Shown in pieces: positions 34,988 to 47,447 of a DNA stretch of 64,000 nt. Every line of letters begins with the position of its first letter. Positions within the stretch are counted from its first letter, which is position 1. The DNA lies in contig WION01000136.1 of NCBI GenBank assembly GCA_015039365.1, positions 1 through 64,000 of the forward strand, given 5' to 3'. The DNA comes from Amanita rubescens (Eukaryota; Basidiomycota; Agaricomycetes; Agaricales; Amanitaceae). The notes beneath the pieces were generated by a model. That model searched no databases, had not been told where the DNA came from, and saw only the letters and a program-made list of their open reading frames with translations. The position numbers and the translations under genes were made by a program.

Positions 34988-37402
34988 ATGCCAGATTCGA
35001 AGCGACATCTTGGTCAAGAAACAACCTCAATAGTCTTTGAATGGGAACTTAAGGGCCTCAGAAGTCTTCTTGACTCGACAAAAGGTGAAATAAAGTCGAA
35101 ATTCACCGAATCACCATTGTTTGGTGATGGTAGATGGCGGGTAGGAGTTTGTCTTCTCGTTTTTCTCGAACATCCCTGACCAGGTCAATTTCTGACAGGT
35201 TTCATTCCTCGCGGATTCTGGTTTGTTGGAGGAGGAGCTGGGGACAGCTACGGAAGGGGAATATGTCGGCCTTTTTCTCACCCGTCAGGTAGGTTCAAAG
35301 CACCCTGATTATTGGAACAGTTGACAAAGTCGAGTACAATTGTATAAGACGACTACTGAAGAACCGGCGGATGCAGCCGAAGCCGAGTCCGAAAGGTATG
35401 TTCGGGGTCCAGAGTCTGTGGCCATCTCTGAAACGTTGAACACTCACCTAGATGGGCTCGAGGGATTACGGTGCGCCTTATCCGCTTTGAAATACTAAAG
35501 TAAGTCTTCTCCTTGAAATATCCGAGTCAACATTAGTTGATTACATCGTTTGAAGCGCCTGGAGAACAGTTTCACACGAAGTCAAGGAAGATATAACTTG
35601 GCAGTCACTTTCATCGGAAGTATGTAGTGACTCGACAGTTTGCAGTACATTCCTGAAAATCTATAACATTCTAGGGTGAACAATACGGATGGTATCTATA
35701 CGCCTATTAGTATTAATATGCTAGGCCAGAATGCTTTTCAGGACACAATTTACCCGCAGGGACACGATATATCCAAGCGTTGGATCTCTTGATGCGGTCC
35801 TGATTAATTGTACCGTTAATTCGACCCGAAGGCTACGGCGGCCATCCCACTGTGTGCCAAGACTTCCGAATATAAAGGACACTAATACTTTCCAAAGAAA
35901 GGTAAACCTGAAAAAGCGACAGGAACCTCCTATGCTTAACCTCCTCTGAAAGGAATATGCAGATGCTGGGGTCCAAGCGCAACTCGACTCAAAGCTCAAG
36001 CCCAACCCTTCTCCGCTTACATCACTACTGGCCGTCTTGCGACGGATGAAGGTATTTATCAGTGGGATATAAACCATATGCATCTAACTAAGCATCCCAT
36101 TAGCCAGGATCTCCCATTGGTCGTGTCGTCAATGCAGTGACAGTCGACCTCGTACGCTTACTCCTGATAACGAAAAACTATGTCAACATTGCTTCGGAGC
36201 CCATTGATACATCCGACGCTGAGCTTTTACTTGATCTTATGCTTCACCTGCTATGCTCTGGCCAATTAGCATGTGTGGACGTACCAGATGCCAATCGTCG
36301 AGCGAGACGACTGATGTTAAAAATGATAACAAAGACGCCTCTCACCCCGAGCACTTTGTTCGTAAAAGGGATCAGCGCCAAAGTGGATTACGATTACCTT
36401 GATCGCGGAGGATTTGGGTTCGTTTTCAAAAGCGAGCTCGGAGGCACTGCCGTCGCGCTGAAATTATTATACAAGACTCGCCATAATAATGCAAGTCACA
36501 TACGTTTTTGATGAGATTCGATTGTTGACCACGATCCTTTTTGGTAGGACTTTTGTCGAGAAGCGTTGACGTGGCGATCTCTGAATCATGAACGCGTGCT
36601 GCCATTCCTAGGGATCTATGAAGATGAAGCATCGCGCTTGTTCCTGGTATCGCCCCTTATGACCAATGGTACTCTTTCTCAATGGAGAGAAAAGTTCGAT
36701 CCTTCGACATCAGAGATTCAAAGACTTGTATGAATATTCTCTGTTCTTATGACCGCTGAACTTGAACTCCCCGGGCCCTTAGATGTTAGAAGTGGCTGAA
36801 GGTATGCACTACATTCACTCGGAGGGCATAGTCCATGGCGATCTCCGGGGCGTAAGCTAATCTCTGTCCCTGATGCCTGCATCATTCACCCTTTCTATCA
36901 GGCTAATATTCTATTGGACGCCAACTTCCATGTTCAAATTGCTGATTTTGGCTTGACTCGACACGTAGAAGCCACGGTTACCCAGTCCGGAGCGCTACAT
37001 TACAACTTCGCGGCACCTGAGCTGCTCGGCGACTTGGATGAATTAGAGGATGAGGATGTTTCGGAGTCAGACGATTATGGACAATTCACGACAAGGACCC
37101 AAAAGTCGGACATTTATGCGTTTGGATGTCTCTATTATGAGGTGAGTAACTTCAATACTCTTGCTGGATTGGATGAACGAATGAACGTATAGATACAATT
37201 TAATACTGTACCTTTCAAAGGTATGAATGAGTTACAAATCGCGCGGCTTATCTGTCAAGGGAAACGTCCGCCTCGAATGGACGAACCGCCTTTGAGTGAC
37301 AAGGCGTGGAGATTGATCAAGCGTTGCTGGATGAAAGAAGCGGTGAGACGACCTGCGATGGAGAATATCCTGGAAAGGATGGTTACTTGGATATCTCTGT
37401 AA
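34988..37402 (+). CDS. MATH-like plus protein kinase, copy K1
   Basis: Predicted protein kinase with an N-terminal MATH (TRAF-like) module. MATH pieces: FEWELKGLRSLLDSTKGEIK, SPLFGDGRW, EGEYVGLFLT, AWRTVSHEVKEDITW, RRDTIYPSVGSLDAVLINCT. A linker with EYADAGVQAQLD, SLLAVLRRMK and DANRRARRLMLKM follows. Kinase domain: Gly loop DRGGFGFVFK, VALKLLYK (catalytic Lys), YIHSEGIVHGDLRGANILLD, DFGLTR, APELL, KSDIYAFGCLYYE, and C lobe KRPPRMDEPPLSDKAWRLIKRCW. HRD is replaced by HGD, as in many basidiomycete TKL-like kinases, but the catalytic Asp is kept. One intron (36491-36547) starts GC instead of GT. The upstream exons are read with less certainty and could belong to a separate gene. Confidence 0.75.
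36491..36547 (+). other. GC-AG intron in kinase K1
   Basis: Donor GCAAGT and acceptor GTAG give phase 0 and join LLYKTRHNN to DFCREALTWR. No GT donor in frame is available here. The same position is GC-AG in K2 (40416-40471), K3 (43630-43690) and K4 (54489-54544). Confidence 0.75.
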
Positions 37403-38835
37403 CACCACGGCGATCAAACTTGTATCGATATCAGAGCCCCAGTTTCCCCTACCGTTCATTCGAACATTTATGCTTCCTATTTGAGATGTTATCTGATGTT
37501 GTACGCTGTATTCACTCTTCGCGTTCGTATTTAATCGATAATCGCTTACTGACCTTCAGCTCCGGGTCTCGCTCTTGGAAGAACTAGTTATGATCATAGC
37601 CAGGGCTATGAATGTTCTGGGGATACTCATGAGGTCATGACTACGGTCCATGACTGATTCTATATTGAGTACAATAGAGCCAAGATCGATTGCGCGCTCA
37701 ATAGCACGCGTTCGTCATGGCCATTTATATCTGGCATTAAGTAAATAATTTCAATATGCGTTGAACAGATACCGTTCTGAAGAATCTCATATTTGGCTCG
37801 GATAAAACAAAAACGAAAGTTATGTAGAAGTTGAAATCGCCATGGTTTGGTGGAGGTAGATGACATCATCGAATTAGTTATTTAAAAGGTTCTACTGACT
37901 CGTCGAATGCCGGCAGAATCAGGTAAATCGCAGATCTTGTTTTACGCCAGATTCTGCTGGAAGAAGATTAAATACGCCAAAGAGGGATATGCCCTACCTA
38001 AGTAGGCGTTCAACATTATCGTTGAAATGGCGAGCTGACTGATGGCCAATTCAGTGTTTGACACCGTGTACAATGTACATGTATGACATTCCACTGACGC
38101 TGGTAATTGTCAGACTGAACACAGAATCTAAATGTGAATGTCTTTTGATGTTGTTGCGTATTGGCAGGAGAGAGGGACGTCCTCAGGAACGTGTTCAGAG
38201 TTTTCAGTGATTAGTATATGTGTCGTGCGCGCTTGAAAGAGTTTGTCACGATCATCAGCGTCGACGTCGATCACGGCAATTCCCTGTTCGAGAAAAGATG
38301 CGCATCATCCCGACGCATCTTTTCTTCCCCTCACTCCTCCACCTTGTCGTCGCTAGCCTTTACGTAGTCTCGTCCACTTTTTCACCCCCCTATAGGTCTG
38401 GGCAGCAAGCCCATGCCGCTGCCCTTATCCTCCATTGGCACGGGTCCGGCCCGACCTCTGAGTCTGGGCCTTTCCGCTTTCGGGCCTTTCCCTTCACGCG
38501 GCTTGCCCTCGCCGCTCTCCGGATCCCTCATGATCAACGCGATTCCTGCTTTCGGTCTTCCCCAAATGGAACTTCTACATAATCGCGCACGGCCCACCGC
38601 TCAAACTAAAGCAAATGAATAAACATTTTGGACTTTGGGAAAAGGTCAGATACACAACCAGAACAGCGAGAGATTTATCCAATTGCAATCGCGATTCGCG
38701 CCCGCCTACTGCTAATCGGGGAAAGCACGGCAAAGAATTTATTGCAACAATACAATCTGGATTCTAAGATAAGCAAACATAGGCGCTCGTAATCGTTCGC
38801 ACTACACGTGCACCAGCTCCCACCAACTTCGTGTC
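37403..38835. other. Spacer between kinase copies K1 and K2
   Basis: The first 250 bp is 3' flank that recurs after K2 and in the duplicated end at 41551-41960. A GC-rich block at about 38300-38580 (repeated GGGCCTTTCC motifs) differs in composition from its surroundings and may be an inserted fragment. From about 38740 the K1 upstream sequence (AAGCAAACATAGGCGCTCGT) recurs as the K2 promoter. No separate gene is supported. Confidence 0.45.
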
Positions 38836-41331
38836 ATGCCAGCTTTGAATCCAGATCGATATCTTGGTCAAGAAGTAACTTCAATACTCTTCGAGTGGAG
38901 ACTTACGGGCCTCAGAAATCTTCTTGACTCGACGAGAGGAGAAATAAAGTCGAAATTCACCGAATCACCGTTGTTTGGCGAAGGTAGATGGCGGGTGGGA
39001 GCTTGTCTTCTCGTTTTTCTCGAACACCCCTGACTAGGTCAATTTCCGGCAGATTTCATTCCTCGCAAATTCTGGTTTATCGGAGGAGGAGCTGAGGACA
39101 GCTACGGAAGGGGAATATGTCGGCCTTTTTCTCACCTGTCAGGTAGGTTCAACGCAGCACGGTTATTGGAACAGTTAACAAAGTCGAGTACAACTGTATA
39201 AGACGACTACCGAAGAACCAGCGAATGCAGCCGAAGCCGATTTCTGCAGGTACAGGCTTGTTCGCCTTGAAATCCAAAAGTAAGCCTTCTTGAAATATCC
39301 AGTCCACATTAGTTGATTACATCGTTGAAGCGCCTGCAGGACAATCTCACACGAAGTCAAGGAGGAGGTAACTTGGCAGCCATTCCCATCGGAAGTATGT
39401 AGCGACACGGCAGCTTGCAGCGCATTCCTGAAAATTAACAACGTTCTAGAATAAACAATGCGGATGGTATTTATACGCCTATTGGTATCAAATAATATGC
39501 TAGGCCAGAACCATTTCCAGGGCACGATTTACCCGCAGGGACGCGATATATCCAAGGGTTGGATCGCTTGATGCGGTCGTGATTAAGTGCGCCATTGAAT
39601 CGTTCCGAAAGCTACGGCGGCCATCCCGTATGCCAACAATTCCTCAAGGGTCTGTGCCCGAATCGCCAACTGTTGAGTGTACACGAGTGCTCGTGGTGAA
39701 ACGTAAAATTCCCTCAAATGTCCTCCTTTTTTTAGGCGCCTCTCGGGCAAATCAGCTACTTGAAAAAGGTTCGCCGTAATAAAATTGCCACTTCAAATAC
39801 ATCAACCGTGCTTCCGAATATAAAGGACATTCCTGTAAGCCTGAAAAGCGACGGGAACCTCTTTATGCTCAAGATGCTCTGAAAGGAATATGCGGATGCA
39901 GAGGCACAAGCCCAAATCGACTCACAGCTTAAGCCCAGTTCCTCGCTTGCAATACTACTGGCCGTCTTACGACGGATGAAGGTATATCAGTGGGATATAA
40001 ACCATAATCTAACTAAGCATTCCATTAGCCAGGATCTCCTATTTGTCGTGTCGTCAATGCAGTGACAGTCGACCTCGTACGCTTAATCTTGACAACGAAA
40101 AACTATGTCAACGTTGCTTTGGAGCCCATTGATACATCCGACGCTGAGCTTTTACTTGATCTTATGCTTCACCTGCTATGCTCTGGCCAATTAGCATGTT
40201 TGGACGTACCAGATGCCAACCGTCGAGCGAGGCGACTAATGTTAAAAATGACAACAAAGACGCCTATCACCCCGAGTTCTTTGTTCGTAAAAGGGGTCAG
40301 CGCCAAAGTGGATCACGATTACCTTGATCGCGGAGGATTTGGGTTTGTTTTCAAGGGCGAGCTCGGAGGAGCTACCGTCGCGCTGAAATGGTTATACAAG
40401 ACTCGCCATGATAATGCAAGTCACGTACGTTTTTGATGAGATTCGATTGTTGACCACGATCCTTTTGGTAGGACTTTTGTCGAGAAGCGTTGACGTGGCG
40501 ATCTCTGAATCATGAACGCGTGCTGCCATTCCTAGGGATCTATGAAGATGAAGCATCGCACTTGTACCTGGTATCGCCCCTTATGGCCAACGGTACTCTT
40601 TCTCAATGGAGAGGGAAGTTAAATCCTTCGACATCAGAGATTCAAAGACTTGTATGTATGAATATTCTGTCCATATGATCGCTGAACTCGAACTCCCGGA
40701 CCCCCAGATGCTAGAAGTGGCTGAAGGTATGCACTACATTCACTCGGAGGGCATAGTCCATGGAGATCTCCGGGGCGTAAGCTAATCTCTGTCTCAAGCC
40801 TGATGCTTGCATCGCTCACGCTTTTATCAGGCTAATATTCTGTTGGACGCCAACTTCCATGTTCAAATTGCTGATTTCGGCTTAACTCGACACGTAGAAG
40901 CCACAGTTACTCCGTCCGGAGCGCTGCACTACAACTTCGCAGCACCTGAACTGCTTGGCAACTTGGATGAATTAGAGGGTGAGGATGTTTCGGAGTCAGA
41001 CGATTATGGACAATTCGCGACAAGGACGCAAAAGTCGGACATTTATGCGTTTGGATGTCTCTATTATGAGGCGAGTAACTTCGATCCTCTTGCTGGACTG
41101 GATGAGCGAATGGACGTACAGATACAATTTAATACTGTACCTTTCAAAGGTATGAATGAGTTACAAATCGCGCGGCTTATCTGTCAAGGGAAACGTCCGC
41201 CTCGAATGGACGAACCGCCTTTGAGTGACAAGGCATGGAGATTGATCAAGCGTTGCTGGATGAAAGAAGCGGTGAGACGGCCTGCGATGGAGGATATCCT
41301 GGAAAGGATGGTTGCTTGGAAATCTCCCTAA
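38836..41331 (+). CDS. MATH-like plus protein kinase, copy K2
   Basis: Close tandem copy of K1, including promoter, MATH exons and kinase. Start MPALNPDRYLG matches the K1 start. MATH pieces: FEWRLTGLRNLLDSTRGEIK, SPLFGEGRW, RRDAIYPRVGSLDAVVIKC. Kinase: DRGGFGFVFKGELGG, VALKWLYK, YIHSEGIVHGDLRGANILLD, DFGLTR, APELLG, KSDIYAFGCLYYE, RLICQGKRPPRM, ending MVAWKSP at 41331. The MATH exon near 39245-39300 has lost some sequence relative to K1. An ORF-carrying insertion of about 90 bp lies near 39640-39780, so the N-terminal part may be damaged. The kinase part is intact. Intron 40416-40471 is read as GC-AG as in the other copies, although a GTACGT donor 9 bp downstream is also in frame here. Confidence 0.74.
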
Positions 41332-42183
41332 TCATATATCGATGTCAAAGCCTTAGTTACTTCGCCCTTACACTGCCGTTGACTGTTAAGTCGAGCCTTT
41401 ATGCATTATGCTTCCTATTCAAGGTGTTTATCTAATACACTGTACACTGTATTCACTCTTCGCATTCGTAGTTAATCGATATTTTCTTACTGATCATCCG
41501 GGTCTCACCCTCTGAACTAGTTATAACCATAGCCAGGACCATGACTGTTCTCTGTCAAGGGAAACGTCCGCTTCGAATGGACGAACCGCCTTTGAGTGAC
41601 AAGGCATGGAGATTGATAAAGCGTTGCCGGATGAAAGAAGCGGTGAGACGGCCTGCGATGGAGAATATCCTGGAAAGGATGGTTACTTGGATATCTCTAT
41701 AACACCACGGCGATTATACTTATATCAATATCAGAGCCCCAGTCTCCCCTACGATGCGGTTGAAATATTGACCGTTCATTCGAGCCTTTATGCTTCCTAT
41801 TCGAGATGTTATCTGATGTTTTCACTCTTCGCGTTCGTATTTAATCGATAATCGCTTACCGATCCTCCGGGTGTCGCCCTTGGAACTAGTTATAACCATA
41901 ACCAGGACTATGACTGTTCTGAAGGTACTCATCACCGTCAAGTCAAATCTCGAGTCGTTGCGCGGTCCATGACTGATTGCAGCGTCCTCAATGGTACGCG
42001 TTCGTCGTAGCCCAAGTTATGTCCGGCATGTAGGAGTCGAAGGTAAGGTCACATGCCTGCAGGATTAGGTATATCGCAGGTCTTGTTTTACGCCAGATTC
42101 TGCTGGCAGAAGAATGAAGAGCTAAGTAGTAGGCGTTCAACATAATCATTGGAAGAATCCGGGCAAATAAGACGGCCATTTAT
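41332..42183. other. K2 3' flank and duplicated kinase end
   Basis: Contains the 3' flank of K2 (to about 41550), then a second copy of the last kinase exon plus flank (41551-41960). No further gene is seen before K3. Confidence 0.6.
41551..41702 (+). pseudogene. Orphan last exon of a kinase copy
   Basis: Reads CQGKRPLRMDEPPLSDK, AWRLIKRCRMKEAVRRP, ending MVTWISL and TAA at 41700-41702. Its end (WISL, then AACACCACGGCGA) matches K1, not the adjacent K2 (WKSP). Arg replaces the Trp of KRCW. With no upstream exons it cannot make a kinase. It is a leftover of unequal exchange or of a third K1-like copy. Confidence 0.85.
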
Positions 42184-44550
42184 TTGACGCTGTGTATATG
42201 TGTGACATTCCACTGGCTGTGTGTGGGAACCAGTGCCAGACTGACAGAATACAAATGTGAACTAGACGCCTGCCACTCCATCACGCCCTCAAACGGTGCA
42301 GTTTCTCCTGAGGGCCTTTCTAAGCTGGAGTCAAAACTGGCTGATAGCACTCGAATGAAGGAAGCCGTTAGCACTCGAACGCAAGAAGCTTCTAAGCTGG
42401 AGTCAAAACTGGCTGATACTAATAGCCCTCGAATGAAGGAAGCCGTTAGCACTCAAACGCAAGAAGCTTCTAAGCTGGAGTCAAAACTGGCTGATAGCCC
42501 TCGAATGAAGGAAGCCGGTAGCACTCGAATGCATTCTAATCTGGAGTCACAAAAACGAGCTGATGGCATTCGAATGAAGGGACCCAGTAGGCAAGAAGTT
42601 CCTAAGCTGGAGTCAAGAAAACGGGCTGATAGCCCTCAAATGAAGGAAGCCGGTAGCACTCGAACGCAAGAAGCTGGTATCACTCGAATGCAAGAAGATG
42701 CTCATGCTCAAGCCTCGCGTCGCCATAATCACGATCTCGAAGCTAGGTTTCATCCAAATCAGCGTGAATGGGATCAGAGGAGCGGTGCAGGGCGTGTTGT
42801 CGAACTCGAGCAGAAGTTAGCCGAAACAGGGAAGGCATACAATGATCGACTTCGTCAGTCAGAGATGGATTATCAACGAGCTATAGATTACATCGAGTGA
42901 GTACCAGTTGAACTGCTGCATTTCAATTTCTGACATTTGCAAGGTATATCGAGAGAAAGAGGGGCAGGATGAGGGATGAGCTCTTCGAACAGAAACATCT
43001 GAACTCTCAAATTCAGGCCGAGCTAGACGCGGCTCGGGGCAAGGTAATTCAAGTAAAAACGATGCAGAATATAGGCCGAACCTTGCTTTTAAAGGCATAC
43101 GCGGATGCAGAAGTCCAAGTACAACTGGACCCTCAGCTCGGGACTATCACGTCTCCACTTTTATCGCTGCTGACCATCTTACGAGAGAAAAAGGTATATC
43201 GGCAAGCTGAATATCACATCCATCTTGCTAAGCATTGACAAGCCAGGAACTCCTATTGGTCGCGTCGTCAATGTCGCGACAATCGACCTTGCACGCTCAC
43301 TGTTAACGGCGAAGGACTATGTCAACTCAGCTTTGCAACTCAATGATCCATCAGACACTGGATTTTTACTCGATTTTATGCTCCATTTGCTATCTCGTGA
43401 CTGTTTGTCGTGTTCAGAAGTGCCAGATGCCAACCGTCGAGCGAGACGATTGATGTTAAAAATGATAAAAAAGACGCCTATCATGCCAAGCTCATTGTTG
43501 GTGGAAGGGATCGACGCCAAGGTTGACTACGATTACATTGGTAGCGGAGGATTTGGGTGCGTTTTCAAGGCTGAAATTGAAGGAAATCCCGTCGCGCTGA
43601 AGTTGCTATATAAATCCCGAAATAACGATGCAAGTCTTTCGCTTATCTTGAGCGGATATTATGTATCAATTGTTGATCGTAATTTGGTAGGATTTTTGTC
43701 GAGAAGCGTTGACGTGGCGATCTCTAAACCACGAGCGCGTCCTACCGTTTCTCGGAATCTTTGAAGATGAAAAAGCATCTCGCATGTTCCTTGTGTCGCC
43801 ATATATGAAGAATGGTACTCTGTCTCACTGGAGAAGGAAAGTGGATCCTTCAACGGCCGAGATTCAAAGACTTGTACGGTTTGTGTTAGATTCGGAGTGT
43901 TGCTGTTGATATCCGAATCTTCTCAGGTGTTGGAAGTGGCTGAAGGTATTCAATACATCCATTCAGAAGGCATAGTTCATGGCGACCTTCGCGGCGTGCG
44001 TCTCCCACTCCAAGCCTGGTCAGATACTGACATAACTTTTCTTTTTATCAGGACAACGTCCTTTTGGACGTTCACTTCCACGCCCAAATCGCCGACTTTG
44101 GGTTAACTCGACATTCAGAAGCCACCGTCACGCAATCTGGAGCGCTGCATTACAATTTTGCCGCACCTGAGCTGCTTGGGGACTGGGATGAAGAGGAAGA
44201 CGTCTCAGAGTCAGGCGACGATGGGAAATCGACTGCAAGAACGCAAAAATCGGATGTTTATGCGTTTGGCTGTCTCTATTACGAGGAAAGTCCTCGTTCT
44301 CCCTCTAGTTTTATTAGATGCTGAACGCAAAACCGTACAGATCCAGTTTGATACTATACCTCTCCAGGGCATGAATGAGATCCAAATAGTGAAGCACGTC
44401 TCTCGAGGAAAGCGACCGCCTCGACTGGACAAGCCACCATTGAGTGATAGAGCTTGGAAGTTGATTAAGCGGTGTTGGATGAAGGAAGTGGCGAGGCGTC
44501 CTGCCATGGAGGATATCATGGAAAAGATGATGACTTGGGGATCTGCGTAA
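42184..44550 (+). CDS. Coiled-coil plus protein kinase, copy K3
   Basis: Kinase paralogue with a different N terminus. Instead of MATH it begins with Lys/Glu/Ser-rich repeats (42319-42690), each starting SKLESKLAD, followed by a coiled coil (VELEQKLAETGKAYNDRLRQ). After introns come the shared linker (AYADAEVQVQLDPQL, SLLTILREKK, DANRRARRLMLKM) and the kinase: SGGFGCVFKAEIEG, VALKLLYK, YIHSEGIVHGDLRG, NVLLDVHFHAQIADFGLTR, APELLG, KSDVYAFGCLYYE, KRPPRLDKPPLSDRAWKLIKRCW, ending TWGSA at 44550. The first codon is not established: the open frame from 42184 lacks an early ATG, and an upstream exon or a start near 42352 is possible. GC-AG intron at 43630-43690. The repeat array may vary in length between strains. 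Confidence 0.75.
42319..42690 (+). repeat. Coding tandem repeats in K3, unit about 72-78 nt
   Basis: Units begin at 42319, 42391, 42469, about 42535 and about 42601. The first three are nearly identical (TCTAAGCTGGAGTCAAAACT start) and the last two are shorter and diverged. All preserve the reading frame, giving SKLESKLAD...RMKEAVSTRTQEA-type repeats with coiled-coil character. Confidence 0.88.
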
Positions 44551-45252
44551 TTACACGGTGCCTCGGTACCGAGGTCATATACCCCACGCTTAGATAAATG
44601 GATCGCACCTGGTGTTTGGTCGACGGCTCAGATGTGCGGTAACTGGAATGTAGAGCCGCTTTTAGGCTGCCGTTCAATTTGTTTACGCGCCGCATGCGCT
44701 GGTGTTGGACATTGTTGGACATCACAACGCGACGATGTCCTTCCCTTTCACATCTCGGCGGGTTAAGCGCCTAGCATTATTCGCTATCAACACGCTTTAC
44801 AGGTTACCACCTCTTTCACCCTTTCATCCGCTTACGAACAGCTTCATAGACATATAAATAGTTTAATATTTCTCCCCTCACGTATAAATATATGTAACTG
44901 AGGTTACTTTTATCATTGAGGATACGAGGATCGGTGATAATCGATTAGGTCTCAAAAGCGAGGTTAAGACGCAGCCGGAGAGGTGATAGGGATGACAGAG
45001 CAGCTGATGAGGCTGACGGGATTGACGAGGCGGATGCATCCGAGGTTTAAGAAGGGCGCAGGATGTTGTGCAGGAGACCTATGATACACTTCCAGTGCGT
45101 GCAACTTAGTTACTCACGACACACTAAACAAGGCAAACAAACGTATACATGTTGATTCAATCATTGTCCATTGTACGCGAAGCGCCAACATAGAATTGCT
45201 TCTCAGATATCATCTCCTCCACCAATTTTCGCACTCTCTGCACACTGCCAAA
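44551..45252. other. Intergenic region
   Basis: No gene is supported. It contains the K3 3' flank and the promoter of the F-box gene at 45253. Confidence 0.4.
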
Positions 45253-46608
45253 ATGAGTTCCGAAATACCAACGGAAATTTTACACGACATCTTTCATCTT
45301 CTTTGCGATGGACCTATCCCTCTCCATGATTTAAATAACGAATCTCACTTTCACGAATTCCCGTGGGCTGTTGGACAGGTTTGCAGGCACTGGAGAGGGG
45401 CATTTCTGTCCCATACGCATTTGTGGACCTCTTTTGCCCTAAAGCCTGGTACTTTCAGAACCGCTCACTTTGTTGAAATGAACCGCCGCGCGACCTTATA
45501 CCTCGAACGATCTGGACAACAGCCTCTCACCATAGACGTGTCCATGCCGTGTTCAGGCACCCAAACATTTCCTAAAAAAGTTTGGGGAATGCTATTATCG
45601 TGCTTGAAGCGATGGAAAAAGGCCGATTTGAAGCTGGGAGGTGGAGCAAAGCTAGTCTTGGACGGACTCCTCAAATGCAGAGGGTACATGTCGAGCCTCG
45701 AGTCCCTCAGGATGTCCATACCCCATTCCCTAGCCCTGGAGCACTATAACGCATTCCAAATCGCGCCGCACCTAACTGAACTTGATCTATCCCACCCCAG
45801 ATACGCGGCAACATGGCAGTTCCCATGGGCACAGTTGACGAAGCTCAAACTTGAAACATTGTGGGAAGAGTTCAACAAGGACGGCAATAATCCGTGGGGA
45901 GTTCTATTCCAGTTAGAAAATATCGAAGAGTTACACATCATCATCACAACCTTCGGCCGCGCACTAAGGCACTGTTCCCCACGTCCCATTGTACGCCTTC
46001 CTGGCCTTCGGCTTCTCGAAATCTCCTTAGTCTCCGCCATGATGTTCTCTTGGTTCACTGCACCTTTACTGGAACACCTTCACATACATGGGTGTGGCAC
46101 CAATCTCAGCCACGATTTGTTGCACGATGGTCAACCCTACGAAAGAGAAATAACGTCTTTAATCCAACGTTCATCTTGTCACATTCGCCGATTGGTACTT
46201 GATGGTTGTAGAGCGAAGGAGATGCGCATAATAATGAAAGCACTGGCCAGCATCGAAGAGCTCTCTATTACTCACCCAAGGCGAACCCTCGATGTAATAG
46301 AGGATATTACGGGACTTGAGGGCTGCATTTACGTGCCCAAAATGCAGGTATTGCAGGTTCGGACACGTATTATTAGTGGGGATCTTGTAGAGAAAACAGT
46401 GATCGTAGCTTCTCGCCTTTTGGAGGCTCGAGGGAAGGGATTGTCCCTTCCGAGCCACAACATTATGCCACTCAAGACGTTTGTGATCTGGTTGACCGTA
46501 GAAGGAAAGTTCCCCGATGAGGTCTTGAAAGTGATGCGCAGTTGGCCATCCTTTGCTCAAGTTTATATCAATGGCTCGGTGCTCGAGCGATTGACTCCAC
46601 CCCTTTGA
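45253..46608 (+). CDS. F-box protein with LRR-like repeats, intronless, 451 aa
   Basis: Probable SCF substrate adaptor. The ATG at 45253 (context CCAAAATGAG) is preferred over the upstream in-frame 45196 because the F-box follows at once: SSEIPTEILHDIFHLLCDG. A conserved VGQVCRHWRGAFLSHTHLWTS completes the F-box-like domain (residues about 1-75). The rest has Leu-rich segments spaced as in degenerate LRRs (LTELDLSHPR, LTKLKLETLW, NIEELHIIITT, LRLLEISLVS, IRRLVLDGC, IEELSITHPR). No introns and no breaks. It is not obviously related to the F-box gene at 3633. Basidiomycetes carry large, rapidly changing F-box families, so the target is unknown. Confidence 0.85.
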   Translation: MSSEIPTEILHDIFHLLCDGPIPLHDLNNESHFHEFPWAVGQVCRHWRGAFLSHTHLWTSFALKPGTFRTAHFVEMNRRATLYLERSGQQPLTIDVSMPCSGTQTFPKKVWGMLLSCLKRWKKADLKLGGGAKLVLDGLLKCRGYMSSLESLRMSIPHSLALEHYNAFQIAPHLTELDLSHPRYAATWQFPWAQLTKLKLETLWEEFNKDGNNPWGVLFQLENIEELHIIITTFGRALRHCSPRPIVRLPGLRLLEISLVSAMMFSWFTAPLLEHLHIHGCGTNLSHDLLHDGQPYEREITSLIQRSSCHIRRLVLDGCRAKEMRIIMKALASIEELSITHPRRTLDVIEDITGLEGCIYVPKMQVLQVRTRIISGDLVEKTVIVASRLLEARGKGLSLPSHNIMPLKTFVIWLTVEGKFPDEVLKVMRSWPSFAQVYINGSVLERLTPPL

Positions 46609-47447
46609 CGTGCTATCCTGGGCTACTGCAAGAGTAGCGGATGCGGGAACTTGAACCTAGGGTACATTTAGTTTATAATTTTTTGTACAAAAATTCCCAA
46701 TCTCAGAGTCACGAGATCGAAGCGAGCGAAAGGAGGGAAATAGGCCGTTGTGAGAGTCGAATTTACAATGAATCACCGCCTCGCGAGAAGTGATATACAC
46801 TTTATCGTTCCTACCAAGAAGCAATTCTTGCTTAGAGTGCACATGCACGCGGTTGAGACCGATGTCAGCGACATTGAACACGTAAAAGATGGGACCATCG
46901 AGACCAAAGACCCAGAGTTCATAAACGCAATTGACGCAAAAACGGTGCAGACTGAAGTATATTTCACACGCAACGACCATGGTCTCTGGAAAGTCAAGTC
47001 AAACAAAAATCCAACCCAAGGTTTCCGTCCATCTCGTCGCCGAATCGTCGTCTGTGATTTATAGTGTTCCGAGAGTTCACGGCGCACGGCAGCTCGGGTG
47101 GGAGCTGGAATCGAGTTAGATTTTAGTCGCAATATATTGAAGAGAATAACCTACTTATAATTACTTATTCAAATGGATTCAGGAGAGACGGATCTGCTTC
47201 CCATGCCCCGACTTCCATTCTCCATTTAGCAAGAACTTCCGATGGCAGCGAACCCTCGACTGATCGTGTAAAGCCTGGATTTATAGGAACACCATCAAGG
47301 TAAGGCGCAGAGGGAAACCAAAGCAAGTCATGGTGCTGCAGAACTGAGTGAGTACCTATGTTACACATATTACTAGCCTGTGTATTTCTACAGGTTAGCT
47401 AGTAGCTTTTACAGTCATTTGTCGTACACAACTGAGCTCGTGTAATT
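46609..47447. other. Intergenic region, possible small ORF
   Basis: An open frame of about 97 codons on the plus strand (46774-47064, starting MNHRLARSDIHF) and a long antisense frame overlap here. Neither has a recognised motif. If one is real, the plus frame has the more protein-like composition, but no call is made. Confidence 0.3.

Noticed and set aside
46773..47132. Minus-strand ORF of 119 codons
   Set aside because: It overlaps a plus ORF and neither shows a motif. There was no basis to choose, so only noted as a region.
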